64,000 nucleotides of DNA from Globisporangium splendens (lineage: Eukaryota; Oomycota; Peronosporomycetes; Pythiales; Pythiaceae), in assembly GCA_006386115.1 (NCBI GenBank), contig VFIW01000041.1:1-64000 (forward strand), read 5' to 3'. Numbering within the stretch: position 1 is the stretch's first letter; each line of letters opens with the position of its first letter. The notes beneath the pieces were generated by a model. It made no database searches. It was not told the DNA's origin and saw nothing but the letters and a program-made list of their open reading frames with translations. The translations under genes and the position numbers were made by a program. This document shows positions 30,241 through 43,521 of this stretch, one piece after another.

Positions 30241-31383
30241 ACGAGCATGTCGCGCCGTAATCAGAGGTCCCCGTGCGCACACGTCTCTGTTAGAATCCCC
30301 GAGAGTACTTTGTAGCTTTTGTGATAAGCAGCAATACAAAGAAGCATGGGTTCTCCTTGTCCTTCGTGTGTGGCGGTTCTTTTTTGTTTTTTTGGGTCTT
30401 TTGTACCCACTTGCATTTGAACACGTGCCATAGTACCGTTCACGACAGATTGTTATTCCGTCTGTTTCGGTCCACTCGGACGACAACTTCTCGTCCGTCT
30501 GTCTGTTTGTCTGTTCACTCGGAGAGAAAGCGCGTAAATTACGCTGTTAGGGGTGCGGTTTGCAACCCCTCCTGCAAGATATCTTGTAAGTTTCGTGGAT
30601 GATGATGGAACTCAAATCAGCAATTTATGCGTAACAAACGGTCGTAAGTTTCATGCGACCATCATTCTGAGCAGTGTACCAGCAGCAGCCTCACACACAC
30701 GCCACCACTAACGTGGAAGGGGGAGGGGGGAGCCGCGCGCACCAAGTCAATAGGCACGCAGTGAGCACGGAAGGAGCGCGCACCGTGAGACGCCCAAGCG
30801 TACGCTCCGCCGAGTGCCCTTCATCATCACCGCCGCCATCGTGGGTCGCAGCAGTCGCAAGCTCTCCGCGGGGGAACCCACCACCACATCAGGCACCGGT
30901 GCGTACTCTCTCCTGCGCGTGCGTTCGTTCTCCTTTCTCCCGCATCGTCCGCACTCCATCTTGCTGGTGGAGCGTATTTGGAGGGGCGGGTTTCTGTTAA
31001 GTGCGGTTTTGGTAAATGTCATCCCTCCCCCCATAATGCCCACCCAGAATCTTTTTCTTTTTTTGTGTGTGTGTGTGTGTGTGTGTGGTGGTGGAATATG
31101 TGTATGCGTGTGGATAAATGGATAGTGCGTGTGGGGCCAAATGTGTGTATTGTGCATGGACGATTGCGAATAGAGCGACGTGCAATTGACGGATCCTGCA
31201 ATGGGTACTGATGGATCACGTGTTCGTTGTTGTGATGCATTGGAATTCCACAGATGAACCAGCGGAGCCACAAAGCAACCAACCTGTTCTTCTTCATGTA
31301 CGTTATTTGTCTTCGACGCGCTTCTCTATTGTTTAGCATGAGCTAACGAATGCGTTATTGTGCAATCGCAGCAGTTGGTAAAG
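30241..31383. other. Intergenic with a GT microsatellite
   Basis: No gene seen. It includes a (GT)n run at about 31066-31087 and a G-rich AGGGGGAGGGGGGAG tract near 30718. The last part should contain the promoter and 5' UTR of the EP400-like gene. Confidence 0.45.
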
Positions 31384-34300
31384 ATGGCGTCCGACACAGA
31401 GGGTGCAGTCACGAGCACCGCGCTCATCAGCTCCATTCGCGAGAAAATTGTAGATTATAAAGAGTTCTTGCTTCGGTACGTACAGTAGTGTTTGTGCGGA
31501 AGCACCCAAAATGTCCGAACAACAAATGGTGATTGTTGTGGTCGTATTCTTCTTGGTTCATTTGGATCGCAGGCAGTTGGTGGAGCAGCGAGACGCGTTA
31601 GTCGCGACTGATCATAGTGTAGGAATCGAGCGAAAGCGTGCGGAGAGTGGTGGAGAAGAAGATGCGGAAGGCGTCAAGGAAAAGACAAAGAAGGCGGCAA
31701 ATGTGGAGAAAAGAACAGACGACGACGGCATGACGGCGACACCAGAAACGTCACGAACACATGTGATGGACGTAGACACGAATGGGAACGCCGAGATCAC
31801 GAAGTCGCATGTTCTGGACCCGAGTGAGAAGGTGAATGGTGTGGCAGCGTCAGCAGCAGCTTCTTCATCTGTTGTTGAAGTGGGGAAGTCGAGTGGGTAT
31901 GCTAACGGCGGCACAGCGGATACTATTGCATCGCGAGAGGTTGCAGACAATGTGGTAGTGGATGGAGTCATCGGAAGCAGCCGGCAAGGGGCAGACATTG
32001 CGACGACCGACACGGTTGCCGCAACGCCGCAAAAGGTGACGAAGCATCGGGCAGAAGTCGACTCTAGTCTCAGCGCAAAACATACGAAAACCAGTGGTGG
32101 TGGTGACAGCAATGCTGATAGGAAGAAACGATCGCGAGAGAACTCTGCAGCAGATGCAACAGCCATTCTTGAGAAGCATCCAGTTGCGAAACGTGTTGTG
32201 CGGACGTCCACACCGTCCAAGAGATATTTAGATGGCTCGCAGCAGCGGCACCCGCAAGAATTTTCAGGATCGGCTAGTATGCAGCCATTACCAGTCAACG
32301 CGACAGGAGTGAACGGACACACTGCAGACGGAGGACAATTTCGAATGCACAGGCTCTCGGTTGAACAAGTCCATGGCGAATTTGAGAAGAAATTGCGCGA
32401 TTCAGTTCGCCTGTACAAGGAGGTCGGCTCGCGTAGTCTCTCGATGACAAGAAAGCGCCAGCTCCCTCGACTTGCGACTCCATCAAGGCAGAAAAGTCAT
32501 TGGGACTATCTCCTGGAAGAAATGAAGTGGATGGCGACCGATTTTTCGCACGAGCGGAATTGGAAACGGGTGATGCAATTCCACTTAGCCAAGGACGTGA
32601 TCGTCGCGCAAAACGCAGAGAAAGTTCGGCAGGAAAAAGAAAACCATCAGCTTGCTCGCGAAATTGCACTACAGGTTTCAGCGTTCTGGCGGACGATAGA
32701 GCGAATTGCTGCCAGGTCTCGCGTCCGGTTTGAAGCAGGTGGGAACGGAGGTATGTCCAGTGACGATGATACATCAGCTCCTGCTGTAGACAAGTCGAAC
32801 ATGGATATCGAGGCAATGGATGAAAACGTGAATAAACAAGCGAGTGGTTCTGGTGAGACCGAGAGCAAGGTGGAGCTGAACTACAAGAAAATTGAAGTGC
32901 TGAGTGGTTCGCCGGAAGAGAGATGTGTAAATCGTGCAAAATCGGTGATGAAGCGTATCGTAGCGACTGGGCAGAAGGCTCGCGATGCGATGCTGTCCAA
33001 AGTGAGGAGTGGAGATTTGACACCTTCAACAGAGAGAGCATTGCGAGATATTGAAACGAGATCAAGTAGCCATGGGAATGGTGGTCGTAGCCCGAGTACT
33101 GTTCTTGCGGCGTTTCAAGTATTGGCACTTCGGTGGATGCTGGAGCTGTATGGTGCAGGATTGAACATGCTTCTCAACGATCAGCTCGGTATGGGAAAGG
33201 CAGCTACCATTTCTGCTTTTCTTAGCTTGGTAAACCGACTCCAAGGGCACGCTGAATCGTCACCCGACGCATCCGGGAAGAACGGCATGATTCCAGGGCC
33301 ACATTTGATTATCGTGGCAGAAGAAGAATTGCACAAGTGGCAATTTGCTCTACGTATTTGGCGTGACGAATGGAAAATTCAAGTGTATGAAGGGATTTCT
33401 CACCACCGAAAGCAGTTGCAGCGTGAATGGAAAACGAAACCTGCATCTGGTGCAGCCGGTGATCAGTTTTTCAATGATTCCCACGGCGATGAGCTCTGGA
33501 ATGAAGACACACAGCCTGTGTTTTGTGTACTGTGTCCGGTGCGCGCATTCTTGGAGGACAGTGTTGATTTCGTTGGGTTCAACGGTTGGCAAATGCTTGT
33601 CGTCGAGAATGAATTCGATGAGCTTTTTGAAGATCCCAAGGTTATAGCTGACTTGAAGAGTATCCAGCAGAAGCAACGCCGGATTCTTTGTAATGGACGT
33701 TCCATTGACAATTGGAGCAACGTGTCCGTACGGAATCACTATGCAGAGTTTCTTTTGAAGGATTGTTCTGCTGCCGAGAGCGAAGAATGGAGTGCAGATG
33801 CGTGGAGTCGGCTGCTTCAACTGGATAAACCGTCTGTGACACACGCGATGCAAGCTTGCGGGAAGTCATCAAATGCAGTGACATCACTCTGGAAGTCGGT
33901 GCAGCAAGAGAGCCCAAATCATGTTGGCGTAATAGTTGTTGCGTTGTACTGTCTGGGGCTACGGAGAGTGCGAAGTGAGGTGGAGGCACAACTGGGGAAG
34001 ATCGAAGAGCAAAGTCTCAGCTGCATGCTCGGTGCTTCCCAGGTGGCACAATATCGAACTGCAATCAGCGGCTTTGTTTCTTCGATTTCGGTGACAAGTG
34101 AGCGTGAAGAGCGTCTTGAGGTGTGGTTGCAATTGTTCCTGCGTTTGCGAACGATTTGCAATTGTGTCGACATTGTCAACGACTTCGACAAGCTGGCGCT
34201 CGCAGACATGCGCGTGATGCTAAGTTGCTCAGCAAAGCTCGATGCTTTATCGTCGCTGATAAATCGGCTTGTGGTCAAGGAAGAAAAGCGAGTCGTGATT

Positions 34301-37300
34301 TATTGTCAATTTAACGGCATGTTTCCTATCTTGGAGATGTTTTTAACTCTCCTGGACGTAAGTTTTGTGCGCATAGCCGGCAAAGCCGAAATGCAGCGCC
34401 GAGCTCTTTCTCACTTTGCAGAGCGAGTTGCTGTGAAAGTCGCGTTGGCATCAACTCGCTTGTCGTGTCAACAAGGGACGCGGGCGGTAACTGTCTACGG
34501 TGCTGACGCCATTATCGTGCTCGACAGTGACTGGAGCGCAATTTGCGATGCGAAACTTCGTGCGTCTTGGGCGAAAATGGCTGTCGGCAGGGACGTTGTT
34601 CCTGTCTATCGTCTGCATTGCGAGCAAACTATCGAAGCGTCGCTACTTCAAGTCGGTGCGTGCTTCAGTGAAAAGGTGTTTAGTGAAATGACGCCTCAAG
34701 AACTCCTCGTTGTGCCGTCCGATTTGCCAGTTGGCAGTGCGTTAGAAAAACCGAGCTGGTGGACGAGCAATCCTAGTTCTGGTACAGCAGCAGCGAGCGT
34801 AATCGAAAATATTGCAACATCGGCTCAGCGTGCTGAAGACGAGGAGAACTTTTGCGGTGATGAGAGCGAGCTCGAACGACCCTTGCTTGTCTACAATATT
34901 GATCTGGATGCTGAGGAGCATCTACTTCTTTCGAACACAGACGAATTGACGCCTGTCGAGTGGTACGCAGTGAACTACGTCCATGGATTGACAGACAAGA
35001 AGCGGGGAAATCAAAGTGACGACGACGCAGGGAACCACGATGACGAGCTGGCGAACGATGGCTGGATGAACACGTATGGCCAAACCAATACGAGGTCGTT
35101 TGACAAGTTTGCGACGATAGAAAACAAGCAGCAGTGGCAAAACGGAGATACCCAGAGCCAACTGTTTTACGATTCTTCGGTCTCGTTCGGTCCAGTTGAT
35201 GAGAAGACTGTTGAAAAACTGTTTGATCATCTTCGCGTCAAAGGAGTTGAAGCACATTACGACGTGTACAAACCACCGCAACCGCCAACGGATGAGCAAA
35301 GTGAAGTATTCTGCGACCCAGGCACCGACGATGGAAATCAAATGCTGTTCCACGTTTCTTATCGTATTCCTGTACCACCAGCTCCGGCTCCGACAATTAA
35401 AGTGAAGAGCGAGCAAGCAAGTCTTGCTCAATCAGACGTTGCTTCGAAGTCGATCAAGGTGAAGAAGCAACGGAGTTCAGCAGGGAACGCAGCTGCAATG
35501 ACTGGTGCAGTTCGTACTGGCACTGTTCCGCCCACTGCTGCAGTTGCTGGATTAAAAAGAAAGCTAGATCAACAAAGTGGTGGTACTGCTGGTGTCAGGA
35601 CGCCTTCAACGAAGGAACAACGCGTGGATTTGGAGGGTATCCCGCTTCCCGACGTGGCTGAGTTTGAAGATGATGATTTTTGGGGAGATACAAATCTGGA
35701 TGCACTGGATTCTGCTTCCTGGGATGATGCGTCAGTTCTCACGGGGATTTTGGGTCCTACTGTAGAATCCTCGTCTGGCGTCAATTCAAGCAGCACGGCT
35801 GGGACTGCAAGTACGACTCAAGAAAGTGCAAGTTCTGGAACTAAACCAGTAACAAAGAAAGCGAAGGGATCGACTGGTACTGGCACAGGCACTGCGACGA
35901 ATCGTGCTCGTAAAGGGAGCGTGTCATCTGATTCAGGTCGCGATGGATGGAGTTCACAAGATGATATGGTGCTGAGGAAATTGTTTGAGCTGTATGGATC
36001 CAACTGGACGCTTATCGCTCAGGTTTTCAATTCAACAACTGCTGTGTCACGCTTCTTTTGCAAGAAGCGCTCGCCTCGACAGTGCTATGATCGCTATGGG
36101 AGAATTATTTCTGGTAGCTTATCGAGTGGTTCATCGACTTCAACGTCTTCTGGCTCATCTGGTGTAAAAGATGGGAAATCGACGAAGAACTCCAAGTCTG
36201 GCGGAGGAGGCATTCACATGTTGATTTCCCCTGAGATGCTTGACGCTCGAATCGGTTTACCAGCGGATGAAATGCTGCTTGTTTTTCCCACACGAAACTT
36301 GCTACCTGGTCTGCCGCCTCCATCGATCATCAACGTGCCGAACCTAGTCGAGATGAGCATGAAGAAAAAGAAGATGCAGAAGCAGCTTCCGGCAAATTCT
36401 CCTGGAGCGGGGGACGCTGGTGGAATGGACGACTTGAAATCAATTCGAAATTCGTTCGACGCGATCATTCAGTGCATGAAGCGCAAAACAGCGCCACCTC
36501 CGATTCCCATCCCTTCTGCGTCTCCGCCTGCGGCAACAGATTTTAGCACGAAGGCATCGCTCACAGCAACCGGCGCCGCGTCTTTCTCTCCATCTCCAGC
36601 GTCTAAGGCAGCGAAGTCAGGGAATGTGACACAAGCGCTTACCAGCAAAACGGTCACAACGGTGTCACCTCCGCATAAATCTCATATGGACATAATTTCA
36701 CTGCTCCCGAATGGAGCTGTGGGTCCCGATGATGTCATTAAGCGAAGCAAAGAAGCCGCGGCAGTTCAAGCAGCTGCTGCAGTAGTGTCCGTTGGCCGGG
36801 ATGTCTCTCCTCTCTCGGCTGCCGGTGACGCAATCATCGGGGCAGCGTTTGGTTCGTCCGCAGCTACGGCGCGAAAAGCGTACGCTACCAATATGGGAGG
36901 AATTGGAAGTGCAGCTGGAAACAACCGAGGACCAGGAAGCGGAGTTGTGATGGCTCACGGCGCTCCTGGTACGAAGGTAGCCTCGTCCAGAACCGGGTCA
37001 GCAGTCTCTGCTGGTACAGCTGCTACATCTTCACCTGCCTGGGGTGATATGCAAGGCTTGCATCAAGTGACTCGGGGAGTCGGAGGAGCGATGACTGCGA
37101 TCGATTTGAACAACTCGGGCGTTCTTGGCGGTGTTGCGTCAGGTGCTGGCGGACTGAGTGTTGTTGGAGCAAGTGGGAACGGAAACAACCTGTCTGCTGG
37201 TGCTACCGGAACAAGAAACACTCCGATGCCAGTGAGTACATCAACCTTGCTGCATGTGCTCGATCGTATGCCGGAGATCAAGAACAAGATTCAAACGATT

Positions 37301-37690
37301 TTGAATCGAAGCGATTGCTCAGAAGCGCAGAAAGTGACGATGATCGCGCGTTTGTTGAGCAACACGAACGCAGTTGCATCTGTCACAGGGACGCCGCCGA
37401 CGAGCTTGGCTGCTCCAAGCGTACCGAGTCATCAATCGAATGCGGTCTCAGTTGTCTCGAGCTCTGTAATGGCGATGGGAGGAAGTGAGACCGCGACATC
37501 CACTGCCAGTCGGTCAACTCCGGCGGTCATTGACTTGGACACTCCAATTCCAATGCCTGCGGGTCTCGCGTCCGCACCAACACCAACTCCACCAAGTACT
37601 CATTTACCCGCAAATGCTGCGTTGCTGATGGAGAGTCTGTCGACTAGCCCAGTGTCCACGCCGCCTTCGTTTCCACCGACGTCGTCATGA
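31384..37690 (+). CDS. EP400/Eaf1-like chromatin scaffold: HSA, decayed SNF2 ATPase, SANT/Myb
   Basis: Two exons: 31384-31475 and 31573-37690, giving 2,069 residues. The first exon starts MASDTEGAV and joins in frame (CG|G) to QLVEQRDAL. The HSA domain is at ~335-410 (HWDYLLEEMKWMATDF). The SNF2 N-lobe at ~540-750 has a degenerate Walker A (LGMGKA, lacking the usual Lys-Thr pair) and ENEF in place of DEAH. The SNF2 C-lobe is at ~915-1060, and the arginine-finger motif VI is not recognisable. The SANT/Myb domain is at ~1487-1548 (WSSQDDMVLRKLFELYGSNW). Long Ser/Ala/Gly/Thr-rich disordered regions follow. HSA+SNF2+SANT order is that of EP400, and Eaf1 keeps HSA+SANT. This looks like an intermediate: a NuA4/TIP60-type scaffold with a dead ATPase. 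Confidence 0.85.
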
Positions 37691-38200
37691 AGTGAACCAA
37701 GAAAATGCTATAGTGTGGAGTGACATCAGTTTTTTTGTCGATGCGAAAAACAAGCCACTTTGAGCCTACCACCAAAATGGAACTATCCTCAAGATGTGTC
37801 GCTTGATGGTCCGAGCGGGAAGCAACACTCCATTTCGGCGGTATACAGAACAGCAAACAAGAGTCTACGATAAGCAAAGGCAAGGAGGCGGTCGATTGTT
37901 GAGTTTGACTTGTCCTTTGACTCCCTCCATACTCACGCACCTGAGAGAAAACCAGAAAACAGTAATAGGCAACAACAATAGTAGAAACCCACCACCATCG
38001 CAACGTCTTTCCTCTTCGATAACTGTTTTTGTTGTTTTTTGTTTTATTATGAGGCACGAGCACGTGAGCTGGCGCTTCCCATCGCCCAGCCAAAGCTCAT
38101 CGTCGCACACGCCCATTATTATTGAAAAGGGGTCAAATATACATGGGGAAAAAATTAAACTTCTTGGGAAAAAAAGCGATAAAACAACGCCGCGCGGTGC
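37691..38200. other. Convergent intergenic region
   Basis: 510 bp between the 3' ends of the EP400-like and HECT genes. No ORF supported. A/T-rich, with several TTTTTT/TTATT stretches consistent with 3' processing from both sides. Confidence 0.4.
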
Positions 38201-40618
38201 CTACTCGTCCGTGAACCCCGTGACCTCCATGTTGATCACGAGCGACAGCACTTCCTCCATCTCCTTCTTCGTCTTGTACACAGGCAGGTCGATGCGGTTG
38301 AAGCACGTGTGCGCGCGCGGGTACGCGTTTTCTGGGAACGGCACGGCCTTGAGTGTGAAATGGCAAATGCGACCGTCGTAACTCGTGAGCGCCTTGAAGC
38401 CCTGCACGGGGACGCGCGACGAGCCCGTCGTGAACTGCAGTAACCGAGCGCGCTCTTCATCGCTAAACGCCTCGACGATCTCCCAGAACCACCCAAGTAC
38501 TTCTTCAGGCAACTCATCCGAAACTTGCGTGTGCGCCTTCCAGTCGTCAACGTCGATCGACGGCACACCACAGAGCACGAGCTCCAGTTCCTGGTAGTCG
38601 AACACGAGGATGAGCTCCTGCGGGATGACTTCAAACACGCCAGCCATCAGGTGCTGCAGCTGCTCGGCAAACGAGTCCAGCATGATGTGTCGGAGCCGCA
38701 GATAAATGTACTCGTGCTTGTTCTCGTCCGTGACTTCAATGTTGCGTCCGTCTTCCTTCAAGTCGATGACTTCGACTTCGCCATTAAGCTTGCGGTTCGT
38801 GACGCTGAAATCCAGACACAGCGCATCCACGCCGTCGTTTTCCTTCATCCACTTGAGCGATTTGTACACCTCCTGATCATAAAATTCCAAGTCGCTGAAC
38901 GAAATCGGCACGCCGAGCAAGTGTTTGAGCACGGGAAGCGCCAAATGCGCCTTCATGAGCTGTCCTTCAAGCAACGCACGGCCCAACAAACGCCCAGCGC
39001 CGCGGAAATATAGCAAATGGTCGGCAGACGCCTCGACCGAGTTCGGGTTGATTACGTACGCGAGCGAGTCCACGTGCGCACACATAAAGAGACCGATCGT
39101 TTCGTCGAAAAGACGCTCGGTCACGAGCGCAAACCACTCACGTTCCAAACCACCAGCATCGATCGCGACTTCACCGATAAACTCAATGCGCAGCGGCATG
39201 TGGATGTGCTCCATCTGCACGCCGAGCAACTGCTCCATCGACTCGACCAAAATGTTTTCACGGTGCACGCGCATCTTCAGGTGACCATCTTCCCACGGCT
39301 TGATCAGCGCCGACGTCTGCTCGAGGAACCAGGCGTACTTGTCCTTGAACGGCAGCGCCGCCACTTGCTCGAGGATCTCGAGGTCCTGCTCCGAGATTTC
39401 ATACCCGCGCGACGCGACACGGGCGTCCACTTCACGGTACTCCTTGAACGTCATGCGTCCCTCAGGATGGCGCGGCGTCTGCGCCAGCTGCGACACAAAT
39501 GCCAACGACGGCTGCGTCACCAACTCCTTGTCATTACCATTCACCAGTGGTGAGCTCGTGCTCGTGCCAACTCCGATCGATGGTGGTGGAGACATGAGCA
39601 TCTCGGCGTCCGAGCTCGGAATGTCGATACGCACGCTCGCGCTTGCGTCCTCAGGCGTTGAGTTCGCCGACGAGAGTGACGTCGCGTCCGTCGTCACCGA
39701 CCGCGCGAGACCGTTCTTGTCCGTCGCGGGAGGCAACGTGCCTGGTACCGCGACGATGGCCGCACCATCGACGCCAGTTGTCGTCGTGGTAGCAGCAGCG
39801 GAGCTTGTCGTAAAGGGCGACTCCTTCTTGGCCCAGTAGCGCTTGCCGTCGATTCCGACCTTGCGTACCCAGTCCTGTCGGTTGCGCGCACCGCGCTGAC
39901 GCGCGTTGAGCATGTTGAGGCGGCGGATCGCGAACGAGCGCGTGCGGTTGAACGAACGCTCGCGCGCCACGTCCGTGCCGACCGACATCGAGCGCGACGG
40001 CGAGTTGAGGCCCAACGAGAAGCCGCGCTCCGTGCCACAGAGCACGCACGCCTTGGACGAGTCCTTGTTGTGGAAGTCACACACTTCGCATTTCCACTGG
40101 TTGTTCAGTTCGTCCGTACTGGAATTTGTTGTGAAGTAGTGGAGAGCCATACAAACCAAATGCAAGAGACGTAAGGTCACGACAAATAAGAAAATACACA
40201 CACACAGCCTCAAAAGGCACATTGACCATGTACGTACGTGTCCTGAACATCTTGTCGGGTCATCGGCTGCCCGTCTTCTGTGTATTGTCTGGTTTCAATT
40301 TACAAACAAGTAAAACAAATAAATAAGTGACGCCACAAGGGATACATACATATACCATATTCGAAACAAACACATATAAACACACAACGCACGTCCGCAC
40401 GTCCAATACACGTACCCTCCGAGCAGCGGCTGTTGCAGGTTCTCGTCGAAGCGCGCGCGGCGGCAGCAATAGTACACGATGATCACCACGAGCAGCCCGC
40501 CCGTGACGTACGCGAGCCAGGGCGGCAGCGTACCGGCCGAGTCACCCGCGGCGTCGGCCTTGCCCGTGAGCCACGCGGCCGCCGTGATCAGCGCCAGAAA
40601 CAGGTGCGGTCGCCACAT
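38201..40618 (-). CDS. Membrane-anchored RanBP2-zinc-finger HECT E3 ubiquitin ligase
   Basis: Three exons inferred: 40618-40416, 40288-40238 and 40118-38201 (2,172 nt, 723 residues). The splice choice restores one frame (PLLGGQYTEDGQPMTRQDVQ-DTTDELNNQWKCEVC). The N-terminus has a signal peptide (WRPHLFLALITAAAW), a short lumenal stretch, and a transmembrane helix (WLAYVTGGLLVVIIVYYCC) followed by basic residues. Next come a RanBP2-type zinc finger (WKCEVCDFHN...ACVLCG), a basic/Ser-rich linker and a C-terminal HECT domain (~350 residues) with the catalytic Cys ~690 in AHTCFNRIDLP. The E3 should receive ubiquitin on this Cys and transfer it to substrates at a membrane. The RanBP2 finger may bind ubiquitin or RNA. 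Substrates are unknown. Confidence 0.88.
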
Positions 40619-41741
40619 ATTGGGAACTAACCGCCCGCTTCTCGCTTCGTCCTTCTTCTTGTGGAGCGATGCACAGAAGCGGTCGCCCGCACAACAAACA
40701 CACGCAAAAAAACCGGAGAGACCCAGTAAAAACAAGCGGTTTTAGGAGAGAGACGACCGAAACCTGCGAGAGGGGAAGGGACTACCGAGGTTTTATCGCG
40801 AGGTTTTTTGCACTCTCGGCCAACTGACTGACTTTCAGGGGATTGGGGGAGAGAATGGAGCGAGCGAAAAACCTCGCGCACTTGATATTTTCGCAAGAAA
40901 GGCTTCGATATTTTTATTTGCTGGTTTGTCACGACAAGTAAACTACGCACTGACAGCTTCATTGAAGTTTCGCATTTCTTGTGTGATCTGATCTCGAGAC
41001 AGCGCCAGTCAGGAAAAGATCCTGAAGCGACAACACCTGCACATCGCAATCCGCTCGTTCAAGTGCGCCAAATGCGCAAACGCAAAGCCATTTGCATCGC
41101 AAATGTCCAGCAAACACTCCACATGCAAGGCAACTCCATGACAACTGTGAGCGGCAGTTTCACTCAGCATGTAAATTACATTTTTCATTAATTTCGTTGC
41201 ACTTGTCTCTGGAACCTTGCAAATCGAATACGGCTGCAGCCTGAACTCGCTTGGCGTGTGTCCAACGTAATCACCCGCGGGACTCACAAAAAAGAAGTGC
41301 AGGTGGATGCACGATGGCCACCGAGCGTCCTACCCAACACCACTCATTATTGCAAAGAAAAGAATGAGCGCTGCTGTTGCAGTAAGTTCTTTGTGAGCGA
41401 TCGTCTTCGAGGGCTTGGCATTGTTTGCTTCATGTCATCTTTTGAAAAGTGTCCACCAAGTTTCGACATGCAGAAGACAGAAATACCCTATCGTATGTCA
41501 TACCGAGCTCGCCATACAGCCTACTGCATCTGCCAATCATCCGGATAACCCAAACTTGTATGTTTTTATGTGGACCCCATCTAAATAGTGCGAGTCGGAA
41601 AGTACGCACACCCTTTCACTTTCCATTTCACAGGCAATGCTTCAATGCCCGATCTTCGGTCCGATCCACTTGGAATTAGCCGGAAGACGAGCGCGCGTTG
41701 CTTCAACATCGTCCCTCCTCTTGGCCGAAAGCGCCGCTGAG
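40619..41741. other. Intergenic
   Basis: About 1.1 kb between the HECT promoter and the aspartic protease 3' end. Only short frames without domain features. Confidence 0.4.
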
Positions 41742-43521
41742 TCACACGGCTGCGTCATCGTCTCCGCGTCCGCGTGGCGCCAGCGGAGATGGCAGTCCCG
41801 CAAAGTTTCTTCGCGCTTCGTCGTAGCTGGACACTCGCGCCACAACAACGGGGTACACCCCACCCTGGTTGTTGCTGTTGTAGCCGTATGCGGGCTTTGG
41901 CGGTGAATCGCTGTCGTCTCCGTACAGAAGCGGCATCTTGGGGTCGTGGTGGCCGTGGTAGCTGCTCGTGGTGTGTGCGCGATCGACGAGTCCGCCAAGC
42001 GCGTCGTCGCCGTCTTCGTCCTGCTGGTTCATGAAGAATACAAAGAGGAACATGGACGCCGCAGCCAAACACGAGCCGACGAGGAATGCGTTTTTCCACG
42101 CCTGGAACGCGCCGCTGTCATCGTCGCCTCCGTAAATATCGCCCTTGCCTCCCTGGCACACATCGCCGTCGCAAGCAAACCCGACGCGCATGTTCTGCGC
42201 GTCAAAGAGCGTGTAGTAGGTCTTGATGAACACGTCGCCGAGGATCCACCACTCGTCCGTTGTCGACTGGAGCTGGATGCGGCACTGGCCCCAGCCGTAG
42301 CACATCACATAGTCCTCAGGCTGCAGTAGAAACACATTGTCGGGCTCCATGCCGAAGCGAAGAACAGGAAACTGCTTCACGTCCACGTCCTCGCAGTCGA
42401 CGTCGTTGCAGTTGAGGCCATCGCTGATGGTTTGTATGACCTGCGCGTACATGCCCTCGGGCACACTGATGAGAGAGGTGCCAGTGTCCACTATCGCATA
42501 GCAGTACGGATCGCACAGGTTGATCGCACCGTCCGTGTTGTTGGAGAAATGGTTCATCTTGATCGTCCAGTACATGTATGTGTCGAACTCGGGGAGTTTC
42601 ACGACAGGCGTGTAGTGGAAGGAGGCGTTCTTGCCTACAACGGAGAGATCGTAACCTCCGATGTGGAGCTCGCTGCCACGCTGATACGCCTCGGGCGTGA
42701 GGTAGAACGCAAACATGTTGGCGATCTCTGGGTTCTGCTGCGCGAGAGACGTGAAGAGCGTTGGTCGGCTGATGTGCGCGAGCCCTTCGAACGCGAGCCC
42801 AAAGATCCCGTCAGCAATAAACATCTGCAGCCGCTCGGTCTCCTCGGTGATGACGCCGAATTTCACATTATCCACGCGGTAATTGCCCACGGTGACGGTG
42901 TCCACGGCGATCGTACCAGTTACTGAGCCGCTTCCATACTGTACGTTTAATCAATCATCCACGTGGAAGTGTCAGAACGTAGTGTCAACACCGTACAGCC
43001 CCCACTCGGCATTTCCTTACCGCATCATAGAATTTCTCCTGTGTGTCCAGAAATGTCGTAGACAGCGGATACTCGAAGCGGTTGTGTGAGCCGCACACAG
43101 CGCAGTCGAGACTCGGGATCCACGTGTCGCTCGACCCCGTATCGAAGACGACGTCGAGCGGCTGCAGCGGGTTGCCGAACGCCACCTTGCCAATGTACTG
43201 GACGTTGCCGTAGTTCTTGAGGGGAACGCGCTTGCCCTTAGAGATCGCGCGCAGCTCACGACCACGCACTGGGGTGCTCGCATTCTGGTCTTTTGGCTGT
43301 TGCACGACTGCATTGCCGACTGACTCGTCCTTGATGCGGACGTGGTTTGGCGCACGACGAGACAGCGCGATGCGAATCGGCGCAGCGTTCACCTCTGATC
43401 GCGCGAAAACGACGCACACAAGCAGCAGCAACAGCGAGCGCCATCGCAGCGCTGTACACCCCTGCAAATAGGAGCGCATACTGCGGCGAAGGGACTTGTC
43501 GGGACTCCTCATTGGCGCCAT
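41742..43521 (-). CDS. Membrane-anchored aspartic protease (pepsin family A1-like)
   Basis: Two exons: 43521-43021 and 42938-41742 (565 residues). The GCG|GTAAGG / ACAG|TAT splice restores the flap motif YGSGSVTG. There is an N-terminal hydrophobic signal/anchor (~28-42), a basic propeptide-like region, a first active site DTGSSDTW (127-129) and a second DTGTSL (318-320). Both aspartates are present, so it is probably active. The C-terminal lobe ends in WWILGDVFIKTYYTLFD, then a Cys-pair linker, a transmembrane helix (AFLVGSCLAAASMFLFVFFM) and a ~100-residue cytoplasmic tail rich in Ser/Pro/Gly. The tail and helix suggest a surface or endomembrane protease. The start is the first ATG giving a short N-terminus before the signal. 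Confidence 0.9.

Noticed and set aside
31000..31125. ORFs over the GT microsatellite region
   Set aside because: Reading frames are produced by the (GT)n and T-rich runs and have no domain content.
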